This document shows, piece after piece, positions 1-8,423 of a DNA stretch of 64,000 nucleotides. Source of the stretch: Microbacterium allomyrinae (lineage in GTDB: Bacteria; Actinomycetota; Actinomycetes; Actinomycetales; Microbacteriaceae); the NCBI RefSeq assembly GCF_020682705.1, contig NZ_JAGTTN010000003.1, forward strand, positions 248,001 through 312,000, given 5' to 3'. Each line of letters opens with the position of its first letter. Position 1 is the first letter of the stretch. The translations under genes and the position numbers were made by a program. The notes beneath the pieces are model-generated. The model did not search any database. It was not told where the DNA came from and saw only the letters and a list, made by a program, of their open reading frames with translations.

Positions 1-534
1 CCGCCGAGCTGCTCGACTTCCGTCGCATCTGCTCCCCGGGTAGGCCGGAACCGCGTCTTCGCAGGGTCCTGTGTCCGCGACAGTTTCGACGTCCGGCGTG
101 GGGGCGGCCGTCGGGGTGGGGGAAAACTGCGATGTGGTCGAATGGGGATCACAAACCGGGCGTGGGCGTGTTGGGCCTGGTGGGCGAGCCAACCGGGCAT
201 TCTCCATGCCGTGCCGCTAGCCCTGTCCGGGCGCTCCGTACATCCCGCCGTCCGGGAGCGGGGGGCAGACGGCGGATTCGGTCTGGGCCGCGACTTCGGC
301 TCTGACCGCAACGCCATCCGCGGGTTTCGCGATCGTGTAGACGGTTCTTCCTGCGCACCTGGCTCGGGAATGAAGCCAACGATTCCAGAATCGATCGCCG
401 GATCGTCATCAACAGCTCCAGTAACTGTCGTAACGAGGTCCGCGGGGGATCCCTGCGCGGGCGGCGCGCGAAGCGAGCGCATAAGTGCTCGTCTACGCCC
501 CTCCCCGAGCTCGCGAACCGCGTATCTTCAACTT
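1..534. other. left edge, no supported gene
   Basis: I see no gene I can support here. Long open frames exist on both strands, but their translations are Arg/Pro/Ser-rich and look like by-products of high G+C. The only interpretable element is TATCTT at 523-528, placed six bases before the GTG at 535, which I assign to the next gene as a -10 box. The end of a gene that begins left of the window cannot be excluded. Confidence 0.5.
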
Positions 535-783
535 GTGTCGTCCTCGCCCGCGCTCACCGTCGCTTTCGGCGTCGTCGCTGCGGTGTTCGGAATCGTGTTC
601 GCGCTCAAGGCCTCTTCGATCGCCGACGTCATGTGGACACAGAACGAAAGCCTCACTCGACACTCACGCCTGCTTGCGATGCCGCGGGACTACTACCTCT
701 GGCTGTGCCGCCTGGGCGGAATCGCGTTGTCGATAATCGCCACCGGTCTCGTCATCGGCGCTGTGATCAGCCTCATGAACTGA
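535..783 (+). CDS. small two-TM membrane protein, unknown
   Basis: An 82-residue protein with a hydrophobic segment near residues 6-27 and another near 60-80, joined by a polar stretch containing an MPRDYYLWLCR motif. I do not recognise the family. The GTG start is chosen because TATCTT (523-528) ends six bases upstream, the spacing seen at many leaderless genes in this window; the longer in-frame extension upstream is low-complexity and non-membrane. The stop overlaps the ATG of the next gene (TGATG), so the two are probably translated together. Function unknown; topology suggests both ends on the same side of the membrane. Confidence 0.6.
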   Translation: MSSSPALTVAFGVVAAVFGIVFALKASSIADVMWTQNESLTRHSRLLAMPRDYYLWLCRLGGIALSIIATGLVIGAVISLMN

Positions 784-1379
784 TGCCGAGACCCCTCTTC
801 CTTCGGCGAGCGCCGCGCACCCGTATAGACCTGTGCATTAATGCCGCGATGCAGCCTCTCCACCGTGGTCACTGCTTCACCCAACCCATCTCCGTAGTGC
901 TCAGGCGTCTCGCTCCGGGTTCTCGTGTCATCCACGAAGGATCGCTCGTCGATGAGCTGGCTGAGATCATCCGCAGCGACATCAGCATCGATGTGACGGG
1001 AGATGCCACAGAGGTCCTTCCTCACCTCACGCGAGTACTCGCGTCCGACTACTTCGCGCCGCGCGGCAGCTACGCGATTCTCAAAGGCGAGCGCCACGAG
1101 TTCGGAACCGCAGAGGGTGTCGCGATTCGCCTTTCTCCGGGTTTGCCGATCGACGCGACGTACCAGGGCGTGGCGGCCCATATCGGCTTCATCCAATCCC
1201 TGGATCGCATCCACGATCTTCTGCGCGGCCACGGCGCCGTCCAGTCATGGATGCTGCGTGAGACGCGTTCGAGCGCCTACCTGTACGGCCAATCCGCACG
1301 GTGGATGGAGGAGGTCGGCCTGGCGGTCCTGTCGAAGGACTTCCCTGAGTCCGTGATCTCTGTCGACCGGATCGCGTGA
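783..1379 (+). CDS. hypothetical protein, coupled to upstream membrane protein
   Basis: About 198 residues if started at the ATG that overlaps the upstream stop codon; an internal ATG at 849 would give a shorter form. The body is soluble-looking and mixed alpha/beta by composition, with a stretch reading SYAILKGERHEFGTAEG and a C-terminus rich in hydrophobic and acidic residues. No motif points to a known enzyme. The reading frame keeps codon use like real neighbours from about residue 20 onward. The TGATG overlap with the membrane protein argues for a two-gene unit. I would call it an uncharacterised pair rather than assign a role. Confidence 0.55.
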   Translation: MPRPLFLRRAPRTRIDLCINAAMQPLHRGHCFTQPISVVLRRLAPGSRVIHEGSLVDELAEIIRSDISIDVTGDATEVLPHLTRVLASDYFAPRGSYAILKGERHEFGTAEGVAIRLSPGLPIDATYQGVAAHIGFIQSLDRIHDLLRGHGAVQSWMLRETRSSAYLYGQSARWMEEVGLAVLSKDFPESVISVDRIA

Positions 1380-1488
1380 AATCCAGCCCGAGTGCGCGGC
1401 ATGCCACCACTCGGGGAAGATCTCCGACCGCTCGATACGGCCACGGCGAGCCCTTGCCGCGGGTCTCACGCAGGTGGACAATGCGCCC

Positions 1489-2361
1489 ATGGAGGCATCT
1501 TCGGATCGCCCGGCCGGCGTACGGGGCGCGCCGAAACTCTCCGCCGTTCTGGGCCTGATCCTGTTCGTCGGCGCCAGCGTTGCGGCGTGCTCGGTGACGC
1601 CTGAGCCCGACGTGCCGACCGGCACGCCGCTCGCAGAGCCGTCCGGTGCGGTGGTATGGCCTTCTGAGATGGTCGAGGGGCCGCCCGATCCTGGTCCGCC
1701 CTTCCTCGTCCCTGCCTTCGACGGCCCCGAATCGCAGCCCGTCCAAGACGGCACGACGCTCGTGCTGAAGAACCCGAACCCGGGCGCGTCCGACTTCGAG
1801 ACCATCGAGTACACCGTCCCGTCCGGGTGGCAGACGGGCGGCGTGTACATCGGCAAGGATCTCGGCCAGCCGGGTGAGGTTGCGATCAGCTTCTGGACGC
1901 CCGCCGGCGTCTATTCCGATCCTTGCCGGCGAACCACGGATCTCAGTCCGATCGACCTCGCAGACCACACCCATTCCGAGGGGGGCGACCTCATCCTCTT
2001 GAGCTATCCGCGGATCGGGCTGTCCGCGCAGCAAGGCCGCGAGGCGACAGAGGCACGTTCGGTGATCGTCGATGATCCTTCTGAGGACCACGGAACGATC
2101 ACGCTCCGGCTGGAGCTGACCGTACCCCCGGATCTCGACCTCGCATCCTGCGACGACGGCGTCTACGTGGCATGGCCGGGCCGCAATGCGGGAGATCGAC
2201 CGAACGACAACCATGTCGCAGGACAGACGGACATCATCTACCAGGTCGATTTCGACCTGGGGCCGCTCATCATCGACGCGTCGTTCCGGCCCGACTCCTC
2301 GCGGCAGAGCATTGAAGAGCTGTACGCCGTGCTCGGATCGATCGTCGTGGACCGGTACTGA
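1489..2361 (+). CDS. secreted lipoprotein, unknown
   Basis: A 290-residue protein with an N-terminal hydrophobic helix ending in ASVAAC, a lipobox whose Cys would be lipidated and anchored on the outer face of the membrane. The mature part is rich in Pro, Asp, Gly and Thr and looks like a beta-sheet extracellular domain; it contains no catalytic motif I recognise. The ATG at 1489 is preferred over the GTG at 1474 because GACAAT (1477-1482) ends six bases before it, like other leaderless starts here. It stands alone between unrelated genes. The family is unknown to me; export and lipidation are well supported. Confidence 0.75.
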   Translation: MEASSDRPAGVRGAPKLSAVLGLILFVGASVAACSVTPEPDVPTGTPLAEPSGAVVWPSEMVEGPPDPGPPFLVPAFDGPESQPVQDGTTLVLKNPNPGASDFETIEYTVPSGWQTGGVYIGKDLGQPGEVAISFWTPAGVYSDPCRRTTDLSPIDLADHTHSEGGDLILLSYPRIGLSAQQGREATEARSVIVDDPSEDHGTITLRLELTVPPDLDLASCDDGVYVAWPGRNAGDRPNDNHVAGQTDIIYQVDFDLGPLIIDASFRPDSSRQSIEELYAVLGSIVVDRY

Positions 2362-2427
2362 CCCGGAGCCCCCGACGAGGCGGCATCCGCCGTGCAGTGC
2401 TGATGCACTCTGAACGCCGCGCGTCGC

Positions 2428-3282
2428 TCATTCCAGCGGCACGGCGTGGCCGGAGACGACGATGCCGCCGGACGCGGGAATGTCGACGGTCAGCAGTCCC
2501 GGCCGGCCCACATGGGCGCCCTGTTCGATCATGATCCGGCCGGGGACGGGCACGACCTCGAGCTCACGCAGGTAGGCGCCGAGGGCGGCTGCAGCGGAGC
2601 CGGTCGCGGGATCCTCGGTGATCCGGCCGACGGGAAAGAGGTTGCGCGCGATGAACCGATCCGGTGCTGCGCGATGTATGACCGTGATCGTGGCGGGCCA
2701 GCCGCGATCGTCCATGAGCGTGCGGGCGGCATCCGGGCTGAACCGGAACGCGTCGAACACGTCACGGGCGGCGATCGCCACGATGGGATGCGGGTTGCCC
2801 GCGTGTGCCATGCGTGGGGGCAACTCGGGATCCAGCGCCGCCGGTTCGAGGTCCAGGAGACGGAGGATCGCCGCGAGGTCGGCGGCGCGAAGCTCGGTGA
2901 CGGACGGCGGGATGCTCGTGAACGCCGCGCGTATGCCCTCGCCATCGCGCGACAGCGCGATGGCGACAGGGCCCGCGGCCGTCGCGAAACGGATGGTGTC
3001 GCCGGCATCCGATCGACCGCGGTCGGCGAGCGCGACGGCAGTCGCCACGGTTGCGTGCCCGCAGAACGGGACCTCGGCGATGGGTGAGAAGTAGCGGACG
3101 GCCAGCGCGCCGTCGCTCGTCTCCCCCGTCACGAACGCTGTCTCGGAGAAGTCGATCTCGGAGGCGATCGACTGCATCGCGGCATCGTCGAGCCCGCGCG
3201 CGTCCAAGACGACGCCGGCGGGGTTGCCCCCGTCGCTCCGGGAACTGAACGCGGTGTACCGGAGAACCTCAGGTGCGGTCAT
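2428..3282 (-). CDS. PhzF family isomerase/epimerase-like protein
   Basis: A 284-residue member of the PhzF/diaminopimelate-epimerase-fold family, which in its best-studied member isomerises a dihydroanthranilate in phenazine synthesis; most members act on unknown substrates. The GNPAGVV motif (about residues 19-25), the SETAF motif with the expected catalytic Glu near residue 47, and a CGHAT motif are all present. Length is normal for the family. The ATG at 3282 fits both the family start and a TACGCT hexamer (3289-3294) six bases upstream; the longer frame is unlikely. No phenazine genes are nearby, so a role in phenazine synthesis is not implied. Confidence 0.88.
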   Translation of the reverse strand: MTAPEVLRYTAFSSRSDGGNPAGVVLDARGLDDAAMQSIASEIDFSETAFVTGETSDGALAVRYFSPIAEVPFCGHATVATAVALADRGRSDAGDTIRFATAAGPVAIALSRDGEGIRAAFTSIPPSVTELRAADLAAILRLLDLEPAALDPELPPRMAHAGNPHPIVAIAARDVFDAFRFSPDAARTLMDDRGWPATITVIHRAAPDRFIARNLFPVGRITEDPATGSAAAALGAYLRELEVVPVPGRIMIEQGAHVGRPGLLTVDIPASGGIVVSGHAVPLE

Positions 3283-3358
3283 GCGCACAGCGTAGGCCGG
3301 ACGCGGTGCCGCGACGACATGCTGATGCCCGATTCCGTCCCGCAGCCCGTCGAGTGGG

Positions 3359-3796
3359 TCAGTCATGGGGTGGCCGACGCAGCCGCTTGACGTCGGTGCG
3401 CTGCTTCTTCGCCTTCAGGCGCCGCTCCTTCGAACCCCGACTCGGACGCGTCGGGCGTCGCGAGGGCGCCGGCGGCTGGATGGCGGCCGTCACGAGAGCG
3501 GCGAGCCGTGCGCGCGCGGCATCCCTGTTGCGTATCTGTGCACGATTCTCGGATGCGGTGATCGTCAGCACCCCGTCGACGAGGCGACCGCTCAGACGCT
3601 CGAGCAGTCGCTCACGCTGCAGCGGCGACAGTGCGGCCGAGCTTGCGGCATCCCAGACGAGTTCCACGCGGGAGTCGGCCGTGTTCACGCCCTGCCCGCC
3701 GGGGCCGGAGGACCGCGAGAACCGCCACGTCAGCTCGGACTCGGGGATCGTGATTCCCGAGCCGACCGGAAGACCGGGACGGTGGGCGGCGGGCAT
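3359..3796 (-). CDS. arfB: alternative ribosome-rescue factor ArfB (YaeJ)
   Basis: A 145-residue peptidyl-tRNA hydrolase of the ArfB/ICT1 class, which enters stalled ribosomes lacking a stop codon and releases the nascent peptide. The GGQ catalytic motif lies at residues 33-35 inside SSGPGGQGVN, and the C-terminal tail is the expected basic, Lys/Arg-rich stretch (SKERRLKAKKQR) that occupies the mRNA channel. It is too short to be a full release factor and has no codon-recognition domain. It lies 76 bases upstream of the PhzF-like gene on the same strand and may share a transcript with it. Confidence 0.93.
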   Translation of the reverse strand: MPAAHRPGLPVGSGITIPESELTWRFSRSSGPGGQGVNTADSRVELVWDAASSAALSPLQRERLLERLSGRLVDGVLTITASENRAQIRNRDAARARLAALVTAAIQPPAPSRRPTRPSRGSKERRLKAKKQRTDVKRLRRPPHD

Positions 3797-3925
3797 GGAT
3801 CCATCATCCTCCCGTTAGCGAGGCGCATCTTCCTCGTCAACCCCCCTTGTCATCGCGGGCAGGCCGCCTAACGTCGTGTGCGAAGTCGTCGACACGGTGC
3901 CGACGCGACCAGCGAGGAGGATGCC

Positions 3926-4096
3926 ATGGGGCTTGACGACAAGATCAAGAACACCGCACAGGATGTGGGTGGCAAGGCGAAGGAGACGGTCGGCAAAGCG
4001 ACCGATGACGAGCGCCTCGAAGCCGAAGGCAAGGCCGACCAGGCCGGAGCCGACCTCAAGCAGGCCGGCGAGAAGGTCAAGGACGCCTTCAAGTAG
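3926..4096 (+). CDS. CsbD family stress protein
   Basis: A 56-residue, highly charged, Lys/Glu/Ala/Asp-rich protein with the repeated K-x-x-A-x-x-x-x-G-K pattern of CsbD proteins. These small proteins are induced by general stress in Bacillus and are abundant in many bacteria, but their molecular role is not known. A purine-rich GAGGAGG sits just upstream of the ATG, so this gene, unlike many neighbours, uses a ribosome binding site. A strong terminator follows at 4179-4217, so it is probably a single-gene transcript. Confidence 0.9.
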   Translation: MGLDDKIKNTAQDVGGKAKETVGKATDDERLEAEGKADQAGADLKQAGEKVKDAFK

Positions 4097-4178
4097 GCCG
4101 TAGTCCCCACAGATTCCCCAAAGTCGCGCGAGGATCAGGGCCCGAAACGGGTCTCACGCGACATCCGATCCTGCAACT

Positions 4179-4217
4179 GCTCCGTCACGCGCCTCGCGGT
4201 GCGTGACGGAGCTTTTT
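4179..4217 (+). terminator. Rho-independent terminator after csbD-like gene
   Basis: A perfect 12-bp stem (GCTCCGTCACGC pairing with GCGTGACGGAGC, arms 4179-4190 and 4201-4212) with a ten-base loop is followed by TTTTT. This is the only hairpin in the window that I found with a clear T-run. It ends the csbD-like transcript and insulates the secreted-protein gene downstream. Confidence 0.9.
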
Positions 4218-4415
4218 CTGTGCGACAACGGCGCAATCCATGGGCCGCGCCATGGGTCTGATCGCCGGATTTTCGCAGAACCGATGCCAGGTGGAAACTC
4301 GGTCGACATCACCCTGCCCCTAACATGTCGAGAAGGGGCGCTGGGGAGTACGCCGCTAAGCCGCTGGGAGAGGGCTCGTCAATGAGGCTTGGGGTGAACA
4401 GAAGGAGAATCCGCA

Positions 4416-6197
4416 ATGGCACTCGACGACCTCCTCGTCGCCCCGATCGGGTTGCGACGCTCACGCCGTAAGCGCCTGATTTCCGTTCTGGCGGCCTTCG
4501 CGGTCGCCGCAGCCGTCGGAGCATCCTTCGCCGCCGCGGACGTGGCTCACGCAGCCACTCCTGTCGGCGTCATCTCCGACACGGCGACCCCGCAGATCCT
4601 CACCGCACCGGAGACGAAGAAGATCGAGGTGGGGCTGCAGTTCTCGCCGACGACGTCGGGCACGCTTTCGGGCGTGCAGTTCTACCAGAACGCGACCAAC
4701 TCCGGCGTGACGAGTGCCTCGGTGTGGTCATCGACGGGCACCCTCCTCACGCGCGTCGCGGTCAACCCGTCGGCACCGGTCGGCTGGCGCACCGTGCCGG
4801 TGAACGTCCGCCTCGAGGCCGGACGCACCTATACCGTCAGCGTCTACGATTCCAACTCGCGATTCCCCGCGACCGAGAACGTGTTCACCACGGCCCGAAC
4901 GACCGCCGGCCTCTCCACCCCGGCGAACGCCGGCGTGTACCGCTACACCTCGGCCAGTGCGTTCCCCTCGACCGGTGAGGCCTACAGCTTCCTCGTCGAC
5001 GCCGTCTTCACGAGCGACGCCGCCGCCCCGACTCCCGTGCCCGTGGCGACCTCCGCGCCCGCGGCGACACCCACGCCGAGCGCGACGCCGACACCTACTC
5101 CGACACCGACCCCCACCGCCACCGTTGCTCCCGAGCAGCCGGCGGCTGATCCGGAGACCGAAACAGCGGTCTACGGGCCCGACGGAACGCACTGGCCGGC
5201 GAACACCCCGCGCGCAGATGCCGCCCGGGTGGTGAACGTCGCTGCGACGTGGACCGCGATCTCCTCGGCGATCGTCGCGAATTCCGGCTCGGCCGACCCC
5301 GTCGTGATCTGCGTCGCCCCGGGCACGATCACCGGCGGCAGCGGCGCGACATCCAGCGCGAAGGGCGTGCTCCAGAACGTCGGCAACGCCGCGCGGGCAT
5401 CCCGCATCCTCGTCACCGCCTGCGGCGGCGTCGGCACGGTGAAGATCGCGGCCGGAACGGGCATCGCGTTCGTGGGAGTGAAGGGCGTGTCGATCGTCGG
5501 CATCGACCTGTCGGCGCAGCCGGTGATGATCCGCAACACCGAGTCGTTCGCCATCGGATACTCCGAGGTGCCGCGACTGCTCGTCACCGCGAACGGCGAC
5601 AACGGGGTGCGCGACGTGGAGATCGTCGAGATCGTGGCGGGACCCGAGGCATTCACCGGAGCAACGTACGACCGCGTCGAAGTGAAGTCTGCGGGCGGAT
5701 ACAACGTCGAGGGCGTGCGCTTCGCCGGCTTCTACGGCGCACCGCAGTACAAGCCGAACGGATCGAGCAGTCACGTCGACACGTTGCAGTTCGTGACGAC
5801 GTCGGGAACCGGCACCATCACCGATGTCACCATCGAGGACTCGGTGCTCTTCCAGTCGTCCGACCAGGGCATCATGGCCGGAGGCAACGGCGCCGGCGCG
5901 ATCACGCACTCCGCGTTCTTCGGCGGCGCCACCGGCCAGCTCCGCTACCCCGTGTACGCCGGCGGCGACCCGATCACCCTGGCGAACCTGCTGCACGGCA
6001 CCTGGTCGAACGTCAGCGTCGCCGACGCGATCGTCGCGGGCTCGATCTCCGCGTCCTACTCGTTCACTCAGGTCGTGGAGTCGATGAGCGCCGCGGGCGG
6101 CCGCGGATTCAGCACTCTCGGCGCCCTCACGCTCGCCGACATCGACCGCCTCGCGCCGATGCCGACCGCCGCGCGTCTCGCATCGATCTGGGACTGA
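4416..6197 (+). CDS. secreted DUF4082 / beta-helix protein
   Basis: A 593-residue exported protein. The N-terminus has basic residues and a hydrophobic core ending in AHA, a signal-peptidase site near residue 48. Residues 50-205 match the DUF4082 pattern (sandwich domain found next to carbohydrate-active and adhesion modules). A Thr/Pro linker follows at about 207-246, with PTPTPTPT repeats. The C-terminal part (about 270-593) has the Asn/Gly/Val/Ile-rich repeats of a right-handed beta-helix, the fold of pectate lyases. No lyase active site is evident, so binding or lyase activity on an extracellular polysaccharide is inference. GAAGGAG precedes the ATG. It is not in an operon. Confidence 0.8.
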   Translation: MALDDLLVAPIGLRRSRRKRLISVLAAFAVAAAVGASFAAADVAHAATPVGVISDTATPQILTAPETKKIEVGLQFSPTTSGTLSGVQFYQNATNSGVTSASVWSSTGTLLTRVAVNPSAPVGWRTVPVNVRLEAGRTYTVSVYDSNSRFPATENVFTTARTTAGLSTPANAGVYRYTSASAFPSTGEAYSFLVDAVFTSDAAAPTPVPVATSAPAATPTPSATPTPTPTPTPTATVAPEQPAADPETETAVYGPDGTHWPANTPRADAARVVNVAATWTAISSAIVANSGSADPVVICVAPGTITGGSGATSSAKGVLQNVGNAARASRILVTACGGVGTVKIAAGTGIAFVGVKGVSIVGIDLSAQPVMIRNTESFAIGYSEVPRLLVTANGDNGVRDVEIVEIVAGPEAFTGATYDRVEVKSAGGYNVEGVRFAGFYGAPQYKPNGSSSHVDTLQFVTTSGTGTITDVTIEDSVLFQSSDQGIMAGGNGAGAITHSAFFGGATGQLRYPVYAGGDPITLANLLHGTWSNVSVADAIVAGSISASYSFTQVVESMSAAGGRGFSTLGALTLADIDRLAPMPTAARLASIWD

Positions 6198-6253
6198 CGC
6201 ACCGCGATCTGAACCGCGAGCACCGCGGCAACCGCCGCGAGCGCGGTGACCAC

Positions 6254-7189
6254 CTACACGAGCAGCGGCACGCGCGCGCCGGCGAGCTCTTCGAGCTGGT
6301 CCCACACGTCGGCCGCGGCTTCGGCGGAGGGCGCTTGCGTGCGAGCGAGCGGTTCGACGCGGACGGGCAGACCACGGAGTCTGCCGGCCGGAGCGTAGTA
6401 CTCGCCTCCCCGGGCTGCGGGATCGGTCAGGGCGCGCACCGCTGACCACGCGGCGGTGTCTTTGCCCTGCGCCCACGGTGTGTACGGATTGCGCTGGTAC
6501 GGCGTCGAGGCGTCGCGAACACCGCTTCGCTCGGGTGTCTTCGCGTCCACGCCTACCCCGGGCCGGACCACGAGCGAGGCGACCGGCTGACGGCTTGCTC
6601 GCAATCGCCGATCCAGTTCGAAAGCGAACACCTCGGTGATCGTCTTCGCCTTCGTGTAGGCCGCGATCGCCGTCGGGGGTGTATCTCGGATGTCGTCGAC
6701 ACGCATCCGGAACTGCTTCACGAACCCGGTGGAAGTATGCACCACCCGAGTCGGCGTTCCCCGTCGCGTGCCGGTGTCGACGAGGGCGGGCAGAAGCTCG
6801 GCAAGCAGGCGCACGTTGGCGACCACGTGGGTTCCGAGCAGAAGTGGGAGCCCATCGCGTGTCATGGCACCCCGGCCCGACGTCATCGCTCCGCCGTTGA
6901 GGAGCACGGCATCGACACCGGGAAGCGACCGCAGTTCATCCGCGGCTCGAGACACCGAGTCGAGAGATGCCAGATCGATCACCACACTCTGCACTGCCGC
7001 GCCCGCGACCTCCCGCCGAATGGCTGCCTCGGAAGCGCGAAGCTTCGCCTCGGAGCGGGACGCGAGCACGACGTGGGCTCCCGCTCCCGCCAGCTGCTCC
7101 GCCGCGAAGTAGCCGATGCCGGCTGTCGCGCCCGTGACCACGATCGTGCGCCCGGTCTGATCCGGAAGGTGTGCGGGGTTCCATTCCAT
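6254..7189 (-). CDS. short-chain dehydrogenase/reductase
   Basis: A 311-residue NAD(P)-dependent oxidoreductase of the classical/extended SDR type. The cofactor-binding TGATAGIG motif is at residues 19-26, the Ser of HTST at 153 and the YxxxK catalytic pair at Tyr178/Lys182. The usual NNAG is NGG here. The substrate cannot be read from sequence. It is divergent from a TetR regulator (start 7282), and the shared 92-base gap carries two large operators, so the regulator very likely represses this gene. GGGAG upstream of the ATG is a plausible ribosome binding site. Confidence 0.88.
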   Translation of the reverse strand: MEWNPAHLPDQTGRTIVVTGATAGIGYFAAEQLAGAGAHVVLASRSEAKLRASEAAIRREVAGAAVQSVVIDLASLDSVSRAADELRSLPGVDAVLLNGGAMTSGRGAMTRDGLPLLLGTHVVANVRLLAELLPALVDTGTRRGTPTRVVHTSTGFVKQFRMRVDDIRDTPPTAIAAYTKAKTITEVFAFELDRRLRASRQPVASLVVRPGVGVDAKTPERSGVRDASTPYQRNPYTPWAQGKDTAAWSAVRALTDPAARGGEYYAPAGRLRGLPVRVEPLARTQAPSAEAAADVWDQLEELAGARVPLLV

Positions 7190-7210
7190 AGCGGTTCGCT
7201 CCCAATCTGG

Positions 7211-7264
7211 TAAGTGGATGAGTAATCCGTTTAACCTAGCATATTCGGATTACTCATCCACTTA
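7211..7264. promoter_or_regulatory. double TetR operator between SDR and tetR
   Basis: A perfect 19-bp inverted repeat: TAAGTGGATGAGTAATCCG (7211-7229) and its reverse complement (7246-7264), 16 bases apart. Each arm is itself an imperfect palindrome of the form GGATnAnTnATCC, the size of one TetR-dimer site, so this looks like two operators. The right arm lies between the -35 and -10 regions of the tetR promoter (TACCAT 7269-7274); the left arm covers the likely start of the SDR transcript. Binding by the adjacent TetR is inferred. Confidence 0.85.
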
Positions 7265-7281
7265 GCTGTACCATCGGCTCT

Positions 7282-7827
7282 ATGCGACAGACACGCGCGG
7301 ATGCGGTGCGCAGCCGGACCCGAATACTCGAAGCCGCTCGCGCCCACGATGCGCGTTCTCTCCGGCTGAACGACGTCGCCCGCGATGCCGGCCTCGGCGT
7401 CGGCACGGTCTATCGGCACTTTCCCACCGTGCATGCACTGGTCGAGGCGCTGTCGATCGACACCCTCGAGCGGATGCTGTCCATCGCGCAGGCGGCGACA
7501 CGAGAGGCAGACACCGAGACCGCCTTCGTCGAGTTCCTCGACAGCGCGTTGACCCTGCAGCTGCAGGATGGCGGTCTGCAGGCCGTGCTCCTCTCGCCCG
7601 CCGACGAGGAGGAGTCGGTGCGGGCGATCAAGTCCGAGATCTTCGCCGCGTTCGACGGCCTACTCCAGCGCGCACGCGGTGCGGGGCTCGTGCGGGCAGA
7701 CCTGTCGATCACGCAACTCGAGCACCTGGTGTGCGGCATCGAGCACGCCGTACGCGTCGGCGAACCGACCGATCGTCAGCTGTTCCTCGACATTCTCCTG
7801 ACAGGCATCCGACCCTCCACGATGTGA
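7282..7827 (+). CDS. TetR family regulator
   Basis: A 181-residue regulator with the N-terminal TetR helix-turn-helix (about residues 24-46, ending GVGTVYRHF) and a C-terminal ligand-binding/dimerisation domain containing LLSPADEEESVRAIK. Expected to repress itself and the divergent SDR gene through the double operator at 7211-7264, and to release DNA on binding a small molecule. A TACCAT hexamer ends seven bases before the ATG with no ribosome binding site, so the transcript is probably leaderless. The ligand is unknown. Confidence 0.92.
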   Translation: MRQTRADAVRSRTRILEAARAHDARSLRLNDVARDAGLGVGTVYRHFPTVHALVEALSIDTLERMLSIAQAATREADTETAFVEFLDSALTLQLQDGGLQAVLLSPADEEESVRAIKSEIFAAFDGLLQRARGAGLVRADLSITQLEHLVCGIEHAVRVGEPTDRQLFLDILLTGIRPSTM

Positions 7828-7850
7828 GCGGTGAGGCGGGACCGCGCTGG

Positions 7851-8423
7851 TCACGCCGCAGGAGTGGAGACCACGACGTCGCGCTGCGGGCCGTAGTGCA
7901 TCGGGGAGGCGACGAAGATGCCGACCGCGAGAACAGCGAGCACCGTGGTGATGACGGAGAACCTCGCCATCACGACCGTGGTCCTGCCGCCGAGTCGCCG
8001 ACGCACCAGGGTGAGCAGTCCGAGTCCGACCAGCCCTCCGGCCGTATTGACGATGAGGTCGGTCGTGTCGAAACTGCCCGTCGACAGCAGATGCTGTGTG
8101 ACTTCGAGAACCAGACTCGCTCCGACGAGCACTCCCCCGGCCTTCCACCACGCCCACGAGGGGGCGAGCAGGCCGAGGTAGACGCCGAACGGCACGAAGA
8201 GCAGGAGGTTGATGACGACTTCGATCGGTGCACTGGCGCCCGCATCGCCGCTTGCGACGAACGGAACCAGCTTGATCGGGCGCGAGCGAACCGCTGCGTC
8301 GCCGATCCACGGCACTTCGAGCTTCCACAGCACGATCCATGCCAGCAGCACGAGATAGACCACGAAAAGGGTGACCAGAACACGCCGGCCTGCTCGGGAC
8401 GTCGGATGGTTCGCGTCGGTCAT
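7851..8423 (-). CDS. VanZ-like membrane protein
   Basis: A 190-residue protein with about five hydrophobic segments and the VanZ pattern, including the conserved stretch NLLLFVPFGVYLGLL and EVTQHLL. VanZ gives low-level teicoplanin resistance in enterococci, but most family members are of unknown role. The ATG at 8423 overlaps the stop of the upstream WYL regulator (ATGA, 8420-8423), so it is translationally coupled; the longer frame upstream lies inside the regulator gene. No van resistance genes are nearby. Confidence 0.83.
   Translation of the reverse strand: MTDANHPTSRAGRRVLVTLFVVYLVLLAWIVLWKLEVPWIGDAAVRSRPIKLVPFVASGDAGASAPIEVVINLLLFVPFGVYLGLLAPSWAWWKAGGVLVGASLVLEVTQHLLSTGSFDTTDLIVNTAGGLVGLGLLTLVRRRLGGRTTVVMARFSVITTVLAVLAVGIFVASPMHYGPQRDVVVSTPAA

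Noticed and set aside
4320..4415. Possible riboswitch (ydaO/c-di-AMP-like) before the secreted protein gene
   Set aside because: A stretch like GGGGTGAA is present, but I could not build the conserved helices; a covariance-model search would be needed.
4728..6476. 582-codon minus-strand frame opposite the secreted beta-helix protein
   Set aside because: Arg/Gly-rich, no domains, and the plus strand has a signal peptide, linker and domains in order.
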